In this document: positions 7,329 through 16,440 of the stretch, piece after piece
Position numbering within the stretch: position 1 is the stretch's first letter
Layout: each line of letters starts with the position of its first letter
Origin: a virus
DNA length: 42,414 bases
Virus record (IMG/VR): IMGVR_UViG_3300022750_000006
Location: 1-42,414 of that record
Direction: 5' to 3' (one strand)
Made by a program: the position numbers and the translations under genes
The notes under the pieces: model-generated
What the model was told of the DNA's origin: nothing
Seen by the model: the letters and a program-made list of their open reading frames with translations, nothing else
The model's database searches: none

Positions 7329-10300
7329 TGTAGAGATTCGCCTTCGCGCTGACATTGCCCGACTCCGGCAAGACCTCAACGACGGCCGCCGGGAAACCCG
7401 TGCGGCTTTCGCGGCGATGTCCGCCAGCGCAGAGGCGTTCAAGGACGTGCTGAAAGGCTTGGCCGGCGGTCTCTCCATCGGGGCCTTCGCGGCATTCATC
7501 AAGCAAAGCATCGACGCCGCCGACGCGCTCAACGATTTGAGCGTGCGCACCCGCGTGGCGATTGAGGATCTCGCGGGCCTTGCCTACGGGGCCAAACTCT
7601 CCGACACCCAGCTCGAAGGGGTGGGGGCGTCCATCACCAAGCTTGCGCAGAACATCGGCAAGGACGGCGCTAAGTTCCGCGAGCTGGGCATCACCGCCAC
7701 CGAACCGCTCGAAGCGTTCAAGCAGCTTTCCGACATCTTCAAGAATATCCAAGACCCCCAACAGCGCGCGGCCTTCGGCGCCGAAGTGCTGGGAAAGTCG
7801 TGGCAAGAGGCGGCCGTCTTGCTCGACAACGGTGCCGCCGGCATCGACGCGCTGATCGGCAAGGGTAAAGAACTGTCCGGCATCACCGAGCAGGTCGCCG
7901 CCGACGCGGGCGCGTTCAACGACAAGATCGACGAACTGGGCTTTGCCGCTCAGGGTCTCGGCACGCGCATCGCCGCCAGCCTCTTGCCGGTGCTGACCGT
8001 GCTTGCGGACGACTTCGCCACCAACGGCAAGGAGCTGGATAACGCGGCGGATAAATTCGCCCCATTGAACGAGATCCTGCGGGTGCTGATCATCACCGCC
8101 GGAAACGTATCTTTCGTGATCAAGACCGTCGCCACCGAGATCGGCGTGTGGGCGGCGCAGATAGGACAGTTCTTTAGCGCGGTCGGGCAGTTCGCCAATC
8201 TTGACATCTCGGGGGGCCTGCAGACGTTGAAAGGTGCCTTTGGCGAGGGCGGGATCGGCGACCAGGCGGCGGCAGACGCGGATAAAGCGCGCGCCGCCTT
8301 CGACGTGTGGGAAAAGAAGTGGGTTGACCTCGGTACCACGGCGGCGGCCCAAGTCGCGCCGGTCAAGGACGCCGGCGACCTGATCGCGGACAACCTAATC
8401 AAGGCCGCAACCGCCGTCAAGGTGGCCACCTTCCTGAACGCGGGCGAGATCGACGCCGCGCGCAAGAAGTCCGCCGACCAAGCCGCAGCCGCAGCGGCCA
8501 AGGAACAAAGCGCCTATGCGGGCCTGATCGCATCGATCAAAGAGAAGATGGCCGCCGACCAGTTGGAGATCGACGGCGGCGACGCACTGACCGATTCGCA
8601 GAAAGCGCGCATCAAGCTCGATGAGGAACTGGCCGCCGGCAAGATCGTGCTGACCAAGGAGCACATCAAGGAAGTGCGCGCGCTGCTCGATAACGCGCAG
8701 GCGCTGGAGAAGAACGCCGCCGCCGCCAAGCAGGTGCGCGCCGCCGTCGCCGCACTGGCTGACGAGCGAGACGCCAACTACACCGCACTGGTGGCCGAAG
8801 CCGCCGCGAACGAGGACTTGGTGGCCGTCTACGGCAAGACCAAGATGGAGATCGCACGGATGACGCTGGCGCGCGACGAGGATCGGCTGTCGCAGCGCGC
8901 CGCGCTGGACCTGAGCGAGGACACCGTGGCGCAGTTGGAGCGCGAGATCGAAGCGCGCAAGCGCAACATCGCCGCCATGGGCAACCTTGAAGTGCTGGAC
9001 AAACAGAAGAAAGCCAGCGACGACGCGGCCGCCGCGCAGGTGGCGTTCTGGAAAAGCATAGACGATACCGCGCACTCGACGTTCGTCTCGATCCTCGACG
9101 GCAGCAAGGACACCGCCACGCGCTTGAAGGACACCTTCAAGAATATCTTCTTCGATTGGCTGTACCAGATGACGATCAAGAAGTGGCTGATCAACATCAG
9201 CACCACGTCCAGCGGCGTAGGCGATATCGCCACGGCATTGAGCGGCGGGGCTTCGTCTGGCGGTGCGGCCAGCGGCGTCAGCCTGATCAACGCGGGCAAA
9301 TCGATCTACGACGGTTTTACATCGGGCTTCGCCGGCGCGGGCGGCGCACTGGGCGGCTACGTCACCACGCTGGGGAATCTATTCGGCTCGTCGGCCACCT
9401 CGGCATTCGGCGCCGGCATGGGCCTGACCAGCACACAGGCCGCCAATGCCGCCGCCGCCTACAACGCGGCCGGCATGGCCAGTACCGGCTCGGCGATCAG
9501 CAGCGGCTCGGCCGTGGGCGCCGGCGTCGGTATCTTCGCCGGCGCGGCGGGTGGCTACCTCGGCGGCAACCTGATCTCCGGCCAGTACGGCAGCAAGAAT
9601 ACCGTCGCCGCCGGCACCGCCATCGGTGCGGCGATCGGCAGCATCGTGCCCGTCGTCGGTACCGCACTGGGCGCGCTGATCGGTGGGCTGCTCGGCGGCG
9701 TCGCCAATCGTCTGTTCGGCATGGGCGAGAAGAAGGTACAGAGCACGATCATCGACGGCTCGCTCACCGCGACCGGCGCGACCGGCAACAACATCAGTAC
9801 CTGGACGCAGAAGGGCGGCTGGTTCCGCAGCGACAAGAAGGGCACCGACAGCACCGCGCTCTCGAGCGAGCAGTCGGCCGCGTTCTCGTCCACCTATAAG
9901 GCCATCCTCGACGTGTCCAAGGTGCTGGGCGACACCATCGGCGCGGACACCTCCGCGCTGTCGACCCGCGTGCAGAAACTGAGCATCGATCTGACCGGAT
10001 TGGCGACCGACTCCGACAAGCTCGGCGCCATCACCAAGTTCTTCGAAGGCGTCGCCGACAGCATCGCCGTGGAACTGGTGCCGAACCTGACCAAGTTCCA
10101 AAAAGAAGGCGAGTCGCTCAGCGTGACGATGGAGCGCATCGTCAGCAACTACACCAGCCTCGACACCATGCTCGCCGCTGTGGGCACCTCGTTCGGCGCG
10201 GTCGGCGCCGGCAGCATCGCCGCGCGTGAAGCCTTCATCGCGGTCAACGGTGGCCTGACGGCACTGGGTAGTGGTCTGTCCTACTTCCAGCAGAATTTCT

Positions 10301-11829
10301 TGACCGAAGCCGAGCAACTGGCCCCAGTGCAGAAGCAGCTGACCGATGCGCTCAAGTCGATGGGCGTGGCGGGCCTGACCACCAACGACCAGTTCAAAAC
10401 CTATCTGCTGGGCCTGGACAAGACGACCGAGGCCGGCGCGACCATGTTCGCCCAGCTGCTCGCCCTGGCCCCGGCCTTCAACGAGATCACCAAGGCCACC
10501 GAGGCGGCGGCCAAGGCTGCGGCGGACGAAGCCAAGGCCAAGGCGCAAGCGGAGGCCGAGATCGCCGCCGCCCAGGTCAAGGCCGCGCAGGAAGTAGCGG
10601 CAGCACTGGCAGCGACGAACAAAGGCTATCAGGACCAGATCGACGTTATCCTCGCCGCGCGCGGTGGCGAGGCAGCCGTGCGCGCGCTGGAGATCGAGGG
10701 CATGGACGCCAGCACCGTGGCGCTGTACGACCGCTTGGCCGCGCTGAAGGCGGAAGAGAAGGCTACCGCCGACGCCGCGCAGGCCGCCAAGGATCTGGCC
10801 ACCGCGCAAATGCAGGAAGTCAACGCCCTGATCTCCGCGATCAGCGCGGCGTACAACGACCTGAAAACCGTGGTCGACGCGCAGAAGACCGCCGCCAAGA
10901 CCGCGCTTGATGCAGCGCTTGCCGCCATCAACGACAGCATCACGGCGGTGACGACGAAGATCGGCAATCTCAAATCGCTGTCCGACGCCCTGGCCGCGCC
11001 GGTCACAGCCGTGCGCAGCGCGCAGCAGAATGTGGCCTCCTACGGCGCGGCGCGCGCCCAGGTGGTGGCGGCCATCGCAATCGCCAAGGCGAGCGGCGTG
11101 CTGCCGTCTGCCGACAGCCTGAAGGATGCGCTCTCCGCGCTGGGCAGCAACAGCACCGACCGCTACGGCAGCATGGCCGACTACCTGCGCGACCAGGCCG
11201 CCGCCGGCCGGGACATCAAAGAGCTGGGCGCGATCACCGACGGGCAGCTGACCGTGGCCGAGAAGACGCTGCTCGCCTTGCAAGACCAGAAGACCGCGAC
11301 GCAGCGGGCCTACGACATGCAGATCGCGCGCCTCGATGCGATCCTGGAAGAACAGCGCAAGGCCGTGGCGATCGCCACAGGCACCTCGGCGTCGCTCAAC
11401 TCGTTGCCCGCCGCACTGGCCGCACTGGCCGAAGCAATCGCCGCGCTCAAGGGTGCCGCCGCAACCAACCCGCTCGCGGCCGAAACCGGCAACATCGGCG
11501 CCATCGAGAATCTGTATAGCACCCTGCTGGGGCGCAATGCGGACGCCGCTGGACTGCAGTTCTACCTCGACGAGATCAAGAAGGGCACCAGCTGGGACGC
11601 CATCAAGCAGGGTTTCCTCAATAGCCCCGAGTATCTGCAAAACCAGAACAGCGGCGCCAACACGGTGGCCGAGCTGCGGGTGATGAATGCGCGCATGGCC
11701 AACGTGGAGGCGGACATCGCGCGCACAGCGAACAGCACCAGCAGCAGCGCCAGTTCGGGCGCGCGCCTGGCGCAGCAATTCGACCAAGTATCTGCCGGCG
11801 GCAACGCCCTTTTGACGGAACCAGCATGA
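7312..11829 (+). CDS. Tape measure protein
   Basis: At 1,505 residues this is by far the longest gene. Features are a helical N-terminus with coiled-coil character, a tape-measure block at residues 70-230 (DLSVRTRVAIEDLAGLAYGA, GITATEPLEAFKQLSDIF), glycine/alanine-rich hydrophobic segments around 640-805, and long alanine-rich coiled coils at about 1060-1340. Near residues 1396-1443 is a DUF4214-like segment (YSTLLGRNADAAGLQFYLDEI). The protein sets tail length and is threaded through the tube. At about 0.15 nm per helical residue it predicts a tail of roughly 200 nm or more. It overlaps the chaperone extension upstream and the next gene downstream (ATGA). Confidence 0.95.
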   Translation: MTVAADVEIRLRADIARLRQDLNDGRRETRAAFAAMSASAEAFKDVLKGLAGGLSIGAFAAFIKQSIDAADALNDLSVRTRVAIEDLAGLAYGAKLSDTQLEGVGASITKLAQNIGKDGAKFRELGITATEPLEAFKQLSDIFKNIQDPQQRAAFGAEVLGKSWQEAAVLLDNGAAGIDALIGKGKELSGITEQVAADAGAFNDKIDELGFAAQGLGTRIAASLLPVLTVLADDFATNGKELDNAADKFAPLNEILRVLIITAGNVSFVIKTVATEIGVWAAQIGQFFSAVGQFANLDISGGLQTLKGAFGEGGIGDQAAADADKARAAFDVWEKKWVDLGTTAAAQVAPVKDAGDLIADNLIKAATAVKVATFLNAGEIDAARKKSADQAAAAAAKEQSAYAGLIASIKEKMAADQLEIDGGDALTDSQKARIKLDEELAAGKIVLTKEHIKEVRALLDNAQALEKNAAAAKQVRAAVAALADERDANYTALVAEAAANEDLVAVYGKTKMEIARMTLARDEDRLSQRAALDLSEDTVAQLEREIEARKRNIAAMGNLEVLDKQKKASDDAAAAQVAFWKSIDDTAHSTFVSILDGSKDTATRLKDTFKNIFFDWLYQMTIKKWLINISTTSSGVGDIATALSGGASSGGAASGVSLINAGKSIYDGFTSGFAGAGGALGGYVTTLGNLFGSSATSAFGAGMGLTSTQAANAAAAYNAAGMASTGSAISSGSAVGAGVGIFAGAAGGYLGGNLISGQYGSKNTVAAGTAIGAAIGSIVPVVGTALGALIGGLLGGVANRLFGMGEKKVQSTIIDGSLTATGATGNNISTWTQKGGWFRSDKKGTDSTALSSEQSAAFSSTYKAILDVSKVLGDTIGADTSALSTRVQKLSIDLTGLATDSDKLGAITKFFEGVADSIAVELVPNLTKFQKEGESLSVTMERIVSNYTSLDTMLAAVGTSFGAVGAGSIAAREAFIAVNGGLTALGSGLSYFQQNFLTEAEQLAPVQKQLTDALKSMGVAGLTTNDQFKTYLLGLDKTTEAGATMFAQLLALAPAFNEITKATEAAAKAAADEAKAKAQAEAEIAAAQVKAAQEVAAALAATNKGYQDQIDVILAARGGEAAVRALEIEGMDASTVALYDRLAALKAEEKATADAAQAAKDLATAQMQEVNALISAISAAYNDLKTVVDAQKTAAKTALDAALAAINDSITAVTTKIGNLKSLSDALAAPVTAVRSAQQNVASYGAARAQVVAAIAIAKASGVLPSADSLKDALSALGSNSTDRYGSMADYLRDQAAAGRDIKELGAITDGQLTVAEKTLLALQDQKTATQRAYDMQIARLDAILEEQRKAVAIATGTSASLNSLPAALAALAEAIAALKGAAATNPLAAETGNIGAIENLYSTLLGRNADAAGLQFYLDEIKKGTSWDAIKQGFLNSPEYLQNQNSGANTVAELRVMNARMANVEADIARTANSTSSSASSGARLAQQFDQVSAGGNALLTEPA

Positions 11830-12773
11830 TAGAAGCGGACGACCTTTGCAGCATCCTGGCGCCGGTCACGATCACGGCGGCGGTGATCACGTCCACCAAT
11901 CTGACGCCGGAAGACCCGAATCCCGCGTGGTCGGCGGCCAACTTCGCGGTGGGCGCGCGCGTCTACAAGGCGTCGACGCACCGCGTCTACGAGGCGGCGC
12001 AGGTGATGACGTCCGGCGCGCCGAAAGACCCGGAGATCCTGGCCAACCGGTTCAATGCCGCCGGCGAGGTGACGTTCTGGATCGAGGTTGGACCGACGAA
12101 TCTCTACGCCATGTTCGACGGGTTGGTGTCGACGAAGACGCGCCGCGCCGGGAGCATATCGATCACCCTGAAGCCCGGTTACTTCAACGGCTTCGCGCTG
12201 TTCGGCCTGGAGGCCGAGCACATCAACGCGGTGGTGAAGGACGCCCCCGGCGGGACGGTGATCTACACGCTGGACCAGGATCTGGAAGGATCCGCGCCGG
12301 CCGACTACTACGAGTATTTCTTCGACCGCTTCAAGCCGCTGCGCCAGTTTATCGCCACCGGCATCGACCCGTACAACAGCATGGAGATCACCCTCACGCT
12401 GACGTCGGCCAGCTCTGAGGTGGCGGTAGGCATGTTCGCCCTGGGAGATCTGCGTCCGGTCGGCGCGCCGCTGAGCGGCGTGTCGGTGGAGCCAATCGAC
12501 TACAGCTCAGTGATCACCAACGAGTTTGGCGAGACGGCGGTACGCAAGCGCAACAACGCCACCGGCATGAACATCAGCGCGAAGATGTCGATTGAGGACG
12601 CAAACGCGGTGCTCGATACGATTAAAGAAGTTCTCGGTACACCTGTCGTCGTTATCGGAAGTCGAGTTACAATGTACGAAGCCCTGACCGTTTTCGGATT
12701 GGTCAGCGCGCGGCAAACATACGACGACTTCGGGGAACCTGTTGTGAATATTACGGTAAAAGGATTGATCTAA
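11826..12773 (+). CDS. Tail-tip protein after the tape measure (315 aa)
   Basis: The start overlaps the tape-measure stop (ATGA). The protein is beta-rich, with a segment WSAANFAVGARVYKASTHR followed by YEAAQVMTSG that resembles small carbohydrate-binding modules, and a C-terminal half ending VVNITVKGLI. The latter part (EPIDYSSVITNEFGETAVRK) resembles conserved tail proteins found after tape-measure genes. No separate Dit, Tal or gpJ-sized gene follows, so this protein probably makes up much of the tail tip. The family name is uncertain. Confidence 0.65.
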   Translation: MIEADDLCSILAPVTITAAVITSTNLTPEDPNPAWSAANFAVGARVYKASTHRVYEAAQVMTSGAPKDPEILANRFNAAGEVTFWIEVGPTNLYAMFDGLVSTKTRRAGSISITLKPGYFNGFALFGLEAEHINAVVKDAPGGTVIYTLDQDLEGSAPADYYEYFFDRFKPLRQFIATGIDPYNSMEITLTLTSASSEVAVGMFALGDLRPVGAPLSGVSVEPIDYSSVITNEFGETAVRKRNNATGMNISAKMSIEDANAVLDTIKEVLGTPVVVIGSRVTMYEALTVFGLVSARQTYDDFGEPVVNITVKGLI

Positions 12774-12774
12774 A

Positions 12775-14238
12775 ATGGCTGCTACCCCTCCACCAGGCTA
12801 CACCCCGCCACCGGCGGATCTCCCGCAGCGCGGCGACCGCGCCACGTTCTCCGACCGCGTTGACGCGTGGGTTACGTGGTTCTCCACGGTCATCCTGACG
12901 CAGATCGCGGCCATCGCCGCCAACGTCTACGCCAATGCGCTGGACGGCGCCGCCTCGGCCGTCGCCGCGATGGGCTATCGCGACACCGCGCTGACCTATC
13001 GCAACGCGGCCGAAGCCGCGCGCGACACCGCCCTGACCTACCGCAACGCGGCGCAGTCTGCGCAGACGGGCGCTGAGACGGCGCGCGACGCGGCGCAGAA
13101 CTACGCCGCCGCGCTGACGGCGACCAGCACCACGTCGCTGGTGATCGGCACCGGCACCAAGGTCTTCACCACGCAGGCCGGCAAGCAGTTCGGCCCGAAC
13201 CAGACGCTTAAGGCGGTCAACCCGACCAACGCCGCTCAGTATATGGTGGGCACGGCCACGTACAGCGGCACCACCCTGACGCTCGCCGTCACCGATGTCA
13301 ACCCGGCAACCAGCGGCAACACCGTGGCGAACTGGGTGATCGGGCCAAGCGGTGAGAAGGGCGCGGCTGGATCAACTGGCGGCGTCACCGGGGGTAATCT
13401 AACGGGGGCGCTGAATGGTGCGGCGGCGGCGGACGTACCCGCCAGCACTACCCCGGATATCTGGAGCGGCGCGGGCAATACACTGTTCCTAATCGGGCCT
13501 GGCACTGTAACAGGCTTTACGGCGTCGCCCCAACCAGGTTCCCGGCGCAGGTTGATTATAAGCGGGACCGTAACCCTACAAGACGGCGCCGGGATGCAGG
13601 TTTCTGGCGGCACGCAAACCTTAGTCACTGGTGATCAGGTCGAGGTGGTTCGTCTGGGCGGGATATTTTGGGTGACCGTCAAGAAGCGCGACGGTACCCC
13701 GTCAGTCGGCGCCAAGCAGTATATCGAGATACTCACTTCCGGTTCCATCTGGACTGTGCAGGCCTCCAGTTTCGAAGTTGAGGTGCAGGCAGGTGGGCAG
13801 GGCGGGTACAACCGAAACGGAGGGGGTGGGGGCGAGGCGGGCTGGTGCGCCATAAAACGTTTCCGGGACGCGGTGGTGGGCAGCACGGCCCTGATTACGA
13901 TCGGCGGTGCTTCCGCGCCAGGCACCACCACGGTTGATCCCGCCTTCGGCGGCACCACCACATTTACGCTCTCCGGCTTCACTGCGCTGTCCGCTACTGC
14001 CACCGGGGCAACCGGGGCAGACATGGTGATCGCACCGCGCCCCCGAACGCCCCGCGTAGGCAGCCTTCTGGTGGGCGCCGGCGGGGATTCGAATAACGGC
14101 TTCGGCGGGCCTTCGCTGGAGAACCCCAACGTCGCCAACGCGAACGGCTACGGCGCCGGCGGCAGTGGCGGGAACCAGAGCAGCGGCACCGGCGGCACCG
14201 CCACCGGCGGCTGCATCATCATCCGCTACTTCAAATAA
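12775..14238 (+). CDS. Tail fibre / receptor-binding protein with glycine-rich C-terminus
   Basis: The 487-residue protein has an N-terminal anchor (residues 1-60), then an alanine-rich coiled coil with a visible 14-residue tandem repeat (DTALTYRNAAEAAR, DTALTYRNAAQSAQ), then beta-rich stalk-like sequence including TTSLVIGTGTKVFTTQAGKQ, which resembles a module common in phage fibres. The last 170 residues are glycine-rich (GGGGGEAGWCAIKRF, GYGAGGSGGNQSSG) and end GGCIIIRYFK, like glycine-rich fibre-tip domains that bind receptors. It probably decides host range. There is no dedicated chaperone gene I recognise, although the next two small genes are in a suitable place. Confidence 0.8.
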   Translation: MAATPPPGYTPPPADLPQRGDRATFSDRVDAWVTWFSTVILTQIAAIAANVYANALDGAASAVAAMGYRDTALTYRNAAEAARDTALTYRNAAQSAQTGAETARDAAQNYAAALTATSTTSLVIGTGTKVFTTQAGKQFGPNQTLKAVNPTNAAQYMVGTATYSGTTLTLAVTDVNPATSGNTVANWVIGPSGEKGAAGSTGGVTGGNLTGALNGAAAADVPASTTPDIWSGAGNTLFLIGPGTVTGFTASPQPGSRRRLIISGTVTLQDGAGMQVSGGTQTLVTGDQVEVVRLGGIFWVTVKKRDGTPSVGAKQYIEILTSGSIWTVQASSFEVEVQAGGQGGYNRNGGGGGEAGWCAIKRFRDAVVGSTALITIGGASAPGTTTVDPAFGGTTTFTLSGFTALSATATGATGADMVIAPRPRTPRVGSLLVGAGGDSNNGFGGPSLENPNVANANGYGAGGSGGNQSSGTGGTATGGCIIIRYFK

Positions 14239-14249
14239 GGGAGCACCTC

Positions 14250-14576
14250 ATGGGCTGGGAAAATATTCCACCGAACACCTGCACCATCGACGATCCGGTC
14301 TTGCCGGCCGTCGAATTGCTGGACCAGAATGGCCGGATACTAAATGTCATCGTGGCGTCCATGTGCGACGCCGAATGGCTATGCATCGCCTACGTGGAGC
14401 TGGGCATGTACGAAGCGGAGGGCGTCACGGCGATGACCTGCCGGCCGCGCCCGGAGGTGGCCGACCCGGACGTCCCGCCGCCGACCGAGTTCCCACCGCC
14501 CGGCGACATGCCCGAGCAGCCGCCGCCCGATCACGAGTGGCTTGAATCTCCTGCTCCCGAAGCCGAGGAAGAGTGA
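14250..14576 (+). CDS. Hypothetical protein, possible fibre accessory (108 aa)
   Basis: It begins 11 bases after the fibre gene with ribosome site GGGAG. Residues 1-70 are a compact acidic domain with four cysteines (TCTIDDPV, MCDAEWLCIAY, MTCRP). Residues 72-108 are proline- and glutamate-rich and probably disordered. Position suggests a fibre-assembly or tail accessory role. I do not recognise the family. Confidence 0.7.
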   Translation: MGWENIPPNTCTIDDPVLPAVELLDQNGRILNVIVASMCDAEWLCIAYVELGMYEAEGVTAMTCRPRPEVADPDVPPPTEFPPPGDMPEQPPPDHEWLESPAPEAEEE

Positions 14577-14612
14577 TAGAATTCGCGTACATTCACCCTG
14601 AAAGGAAACATC

Positions 14613-14708
14613 ATGTGCGCAGATCCTAAGCCCGTACCGACCCCTGACCCGGTGCCTACCCCGCAGACCGGCGGCGGCACCGAGCCACCACCGAAGCCTC
14701 CGAAGTAA
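14613..14708 (+). CDS. Tiny proline-rich peptide (31 aa)
   Basis: A clear ribosome site (GAAAGGAAACATC, nearly the same as the capsid gene's) precedes ATG at 14613. The 31-residue product is almost wholly proline, threonine, glycine and lysine (PVPTPDPVPTPQ, PPPKPPK). It ends one base before the next gene's start. I assign no function. Confidence 0.6.
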   Translation: MCADPKPVPTPDPVPTPQTGGGTEPPPKPPK

Positions 14709-14709
14709 T

Positions 14710-15093
14710 ATGCGCACGCCGCTCTATCTGGTGCTGCTGGCGCTCGCCGTTTGGCTGAACTGGAAAGACTGGCGCATGCTCGCGCTCACCGCAGTGGTGG
14801 CCGCGAGCATTTTTATTCCGGCCCCAACAGAATGGCCGACCTATTACATTTTCTGCGGTCTCGCCGAGATCGTTGTCGCCCTCGTGGCACTGCGCCTAAG
14901 AGCTGCTGCTAGTGTCGTTATCGCCTCCATCTGTGCCGTGTTGGTATTTGTCCACTTCATGGGCTACTATAGAGACGGGAGCCACCCGTTTAGCCAGTAC
15001 CGCGCGCTGCAGGCGATCCTCGAACTTTCGGAGATCCTATGCCTATCTTTCATCCCAGCGTCCTCCCGTCTTCGGAATCGAGGAAGCCAATGA
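14710..15093 (+). CDS. Four-helix membrane protein in the lysis region (127 aa)
   Basis: Hydrophobic segments at about residues 4-17, 25-37, 45-62 and 66-86 suggest an integral inner-membrane protein, ending in a hydrophilic basic tail. It precedes another membrane protein (ATGA overlap) and the holin-lysozyme-spanin set, so a lysis-timing or accessory holin role is plausible. No family was recognised. Confidence 0.7.
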   Translation: MRTPLYLVLLALAVWLNWKDWRMLALTAVVAASIFIPAPTEWPTYYIFCGLAEIVVALVALRLRAAASVVIASICAVLVFVHFMGYYRDGSHPFSQYRALQAILELSEILCLSFIPASSRLRNRGSQ

Positions 15094-15545
15094 TCCAACG
15101 TTTGCAAGACCAATTCCCCGCCCTCACCCGACTGGCCATGGGTGGCGGCGCCCTCGTCTCCTGGTACTACGGCACCAACGACCCGCTCACCGGGCTGTAC
15201 GAGGTGAACCGCTACGCCGACGGCACCGCGTTGCTGTGGGCCATGGCGCTGATCGGACTGGTGCTGGTGCTCGACGTGCTGCTCAACGACTGGACCCCCG
15301 ACCACATTTGCTTCGGCCGCCGCAAGCTGGTGATCACCTGGCGCCGGACGTTCCGGTATCGCCACTACCTCTTCGCTAGTCTCGCTTTCTGCTACGCGGC
15401 GCAACCATTTGTTGCGGAAAGGGGCGGGCACAGCGTATCATTGTTATTATTTTTCTACTGGCATGCGTTCCTAAATATTGCCGTTGCGTTCTTGGACGCC
15501 AAACTACGATCACGAGGCCCAGGGTGGCAAAGAGCTTGCAGCTGA
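15090..15545 (+). CDS. Membrane protein in the lysis region (151 aa)
   Basis: I chose the ATG at 15090 because it overlaps the previous stop. The protein has hydrophobic segments around residues 15-27, 48-68 and 98-135 with basic loops (RRKLVITWRRTFRYRH), typical of an inner-membrane protein. Its 3' end overlaps the next gene by 22 bases. It could be a second holin, an antiholin or an exclusion protein. Confidence 0.7.
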   Translation: MIQRLQDQFPALTRLAMGGGALVSWYYGTNDPLTGLYEVNRYADGTALLWAMALIGLVLVLDVLLNDWTPDHICFGRRKLVITWRRTFRYRHYLFASLAFCYAAQPFVAERGGHSVSLLLFFYWHAFLNIAVAFLDAKLRSRGPGWQRACS

Positions 15546-15982
15546 AGATTGCCTTCTGGATTTACCTTTGCGCCTTCTGGTGCGCCGCAGCCTATGCGGC
15601 AGAGACCGACCTCGCGAAGGGCATCGAGTCCATCCCCTTCGCCGCCATCAAGTACACCATCATCTTCTCGCTGATCGGCGCGGCGGCCAACACCCTCAAC
15701 AAAATCACCAAGCCCGACTTGCAGATCAAGAGCGTATGGCTGGAGATCGTCAAGGATTTGTTCTGCGGCCTGGCCGCCGGCATGCTGGTGTTTCTGCTGG
15801 TCAGCTGGACCCCGCTCTACTTTTCGTTACAAGCCGCATTGATCACCCTCGGCGGCGCCGGCGGTAGCCGCGTCATTGATCGAGGGGTGGACGACGGCCT
15901 GTTCGGATGGATGGCCGATATCTTTAACCGGCTGCGCGGCGCGCCCCCCGCACCGGCACCAAGGGAGGAAACCCCGCCATGA
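15524..15982 (+). CDS. Holin candidate (152 aa)
   Basis: A GTG start at 15524 has a modest GAGG site. The protein opens with a hydrophobic segment (AFWIYLCAFWCAAAYA) that could be a signal or first helix. Further segments follow at about 38-58 (IPFAAIKYTIIFSLIGAAAN) and 73-115, then a polar proline-rich tail. The arrangement resembles LydA-type phage holins. It immediately precedes lysozyme and overlaps it (ATGA). Because that lysozyme has no signal peptide, a membrane-pore protein is needed and this is the best positional candidate. Confidence 0.7.
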   Translation: MAKSLQLKIAFWIYLCAFWCAAAYAAETDLAKGIESIPFAAIKYTIIFSLIGAAANTLNKITKPDLQIKSVWLEIVKDLFCGLAAGMLVFLLVSWTPLYFSLQAALITLGGAGGSRVIDRGVDDGLFGWMADIFNRLRGAPPAPAPREETPP

Positions 15983-16440
15983 ACCGCGAACTATTGAACG
16001 TCGAACTACGCGCCGACGAGGGCGAGAAGCTGCGCTCGTACAAGGACCACCTCGGGTACTGGACCATCGGCGTTGGCCACCTGCTGGACCCAGCCAAGGG
16101 CGCCGACCCCGCGCCGTTCGGCGTCGACCTGCGCGAGGGCAAGAGCATCACCCCGCACCAGTCGGCACTGCTGCTCAATCTCGACATCGACACCAAGATG
16201 GCGGAACTTGACCGCCGCGCGCCGTGGTGGCGCCGCCTGTCGGACAAGCGCCAGCGCGTCATTCTCAACATGGCTTTCCAGCTGGGCGTGTCGGGCTTGC
16301 TCGCTTTCCGCAAGGCGGTGGCGGCCATGCAGGTGGGCGACTACGAGGGCGCGGCAGAGCACATGCGCGACTCGGCATGGGCCAAGACACAGACCCCGAA
16401 CCGCGCGGCGCGGCTGATCGAAAGGATGGTGATCGGATGA
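15979..16440 (+). CDS. Endolysin, T4-type lysozyme (GH24)
   Basis: The 153-residue enzyme hydrolyses the MurNAc-GlcNAc bond of peptidoglycan. The catalytic region ADEGEKLRSYKDHLGYWTIG aligns with T4 lysozyme, placing Glu14, Asp23 and Thr29 as the catalytic triad. TPNRAARLIERMV near the C-terminus matches the family end. There is no signal peptide or SAR helix, so release depends on a holin. It overlaps the holin candidate upstream and the Rz gene downstream. Confidence 0.95.
   Translation: MNRELLNVELRADEGEKLRSYKDHLGYWTIGVGHLLDPAKGADPAPFGVDLREGKSITPHQSALLLNLDIDTKMAELDRRAPWWRRLSDKRQRVILNMAFQLGVSGLLAFRKAVAAMQVGDYEGAAEHMRDSAWAKTQTPNRAARLIERMVIG

Noticed and set aside
8395-9075. Long minus-strand ORFs opposite the tape measure gene (for example 8395-9075 and 9379-11787, the latter 802 codons)
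   Set aside because: They have low-complexity Gly/Arg/His-rich products with no recognisable domains and no supporting ribosome sites. They mirror the codon bias of the GC-rich plus-strand gene.
13372-13440. Collagen-like segment in the fibre gene (GPSGEKGAAGSTG)
   Set aside because: There are only about four Gly-X-Y triplets, too short for a collagen stalk. The real collagen-like gene is at 37153.
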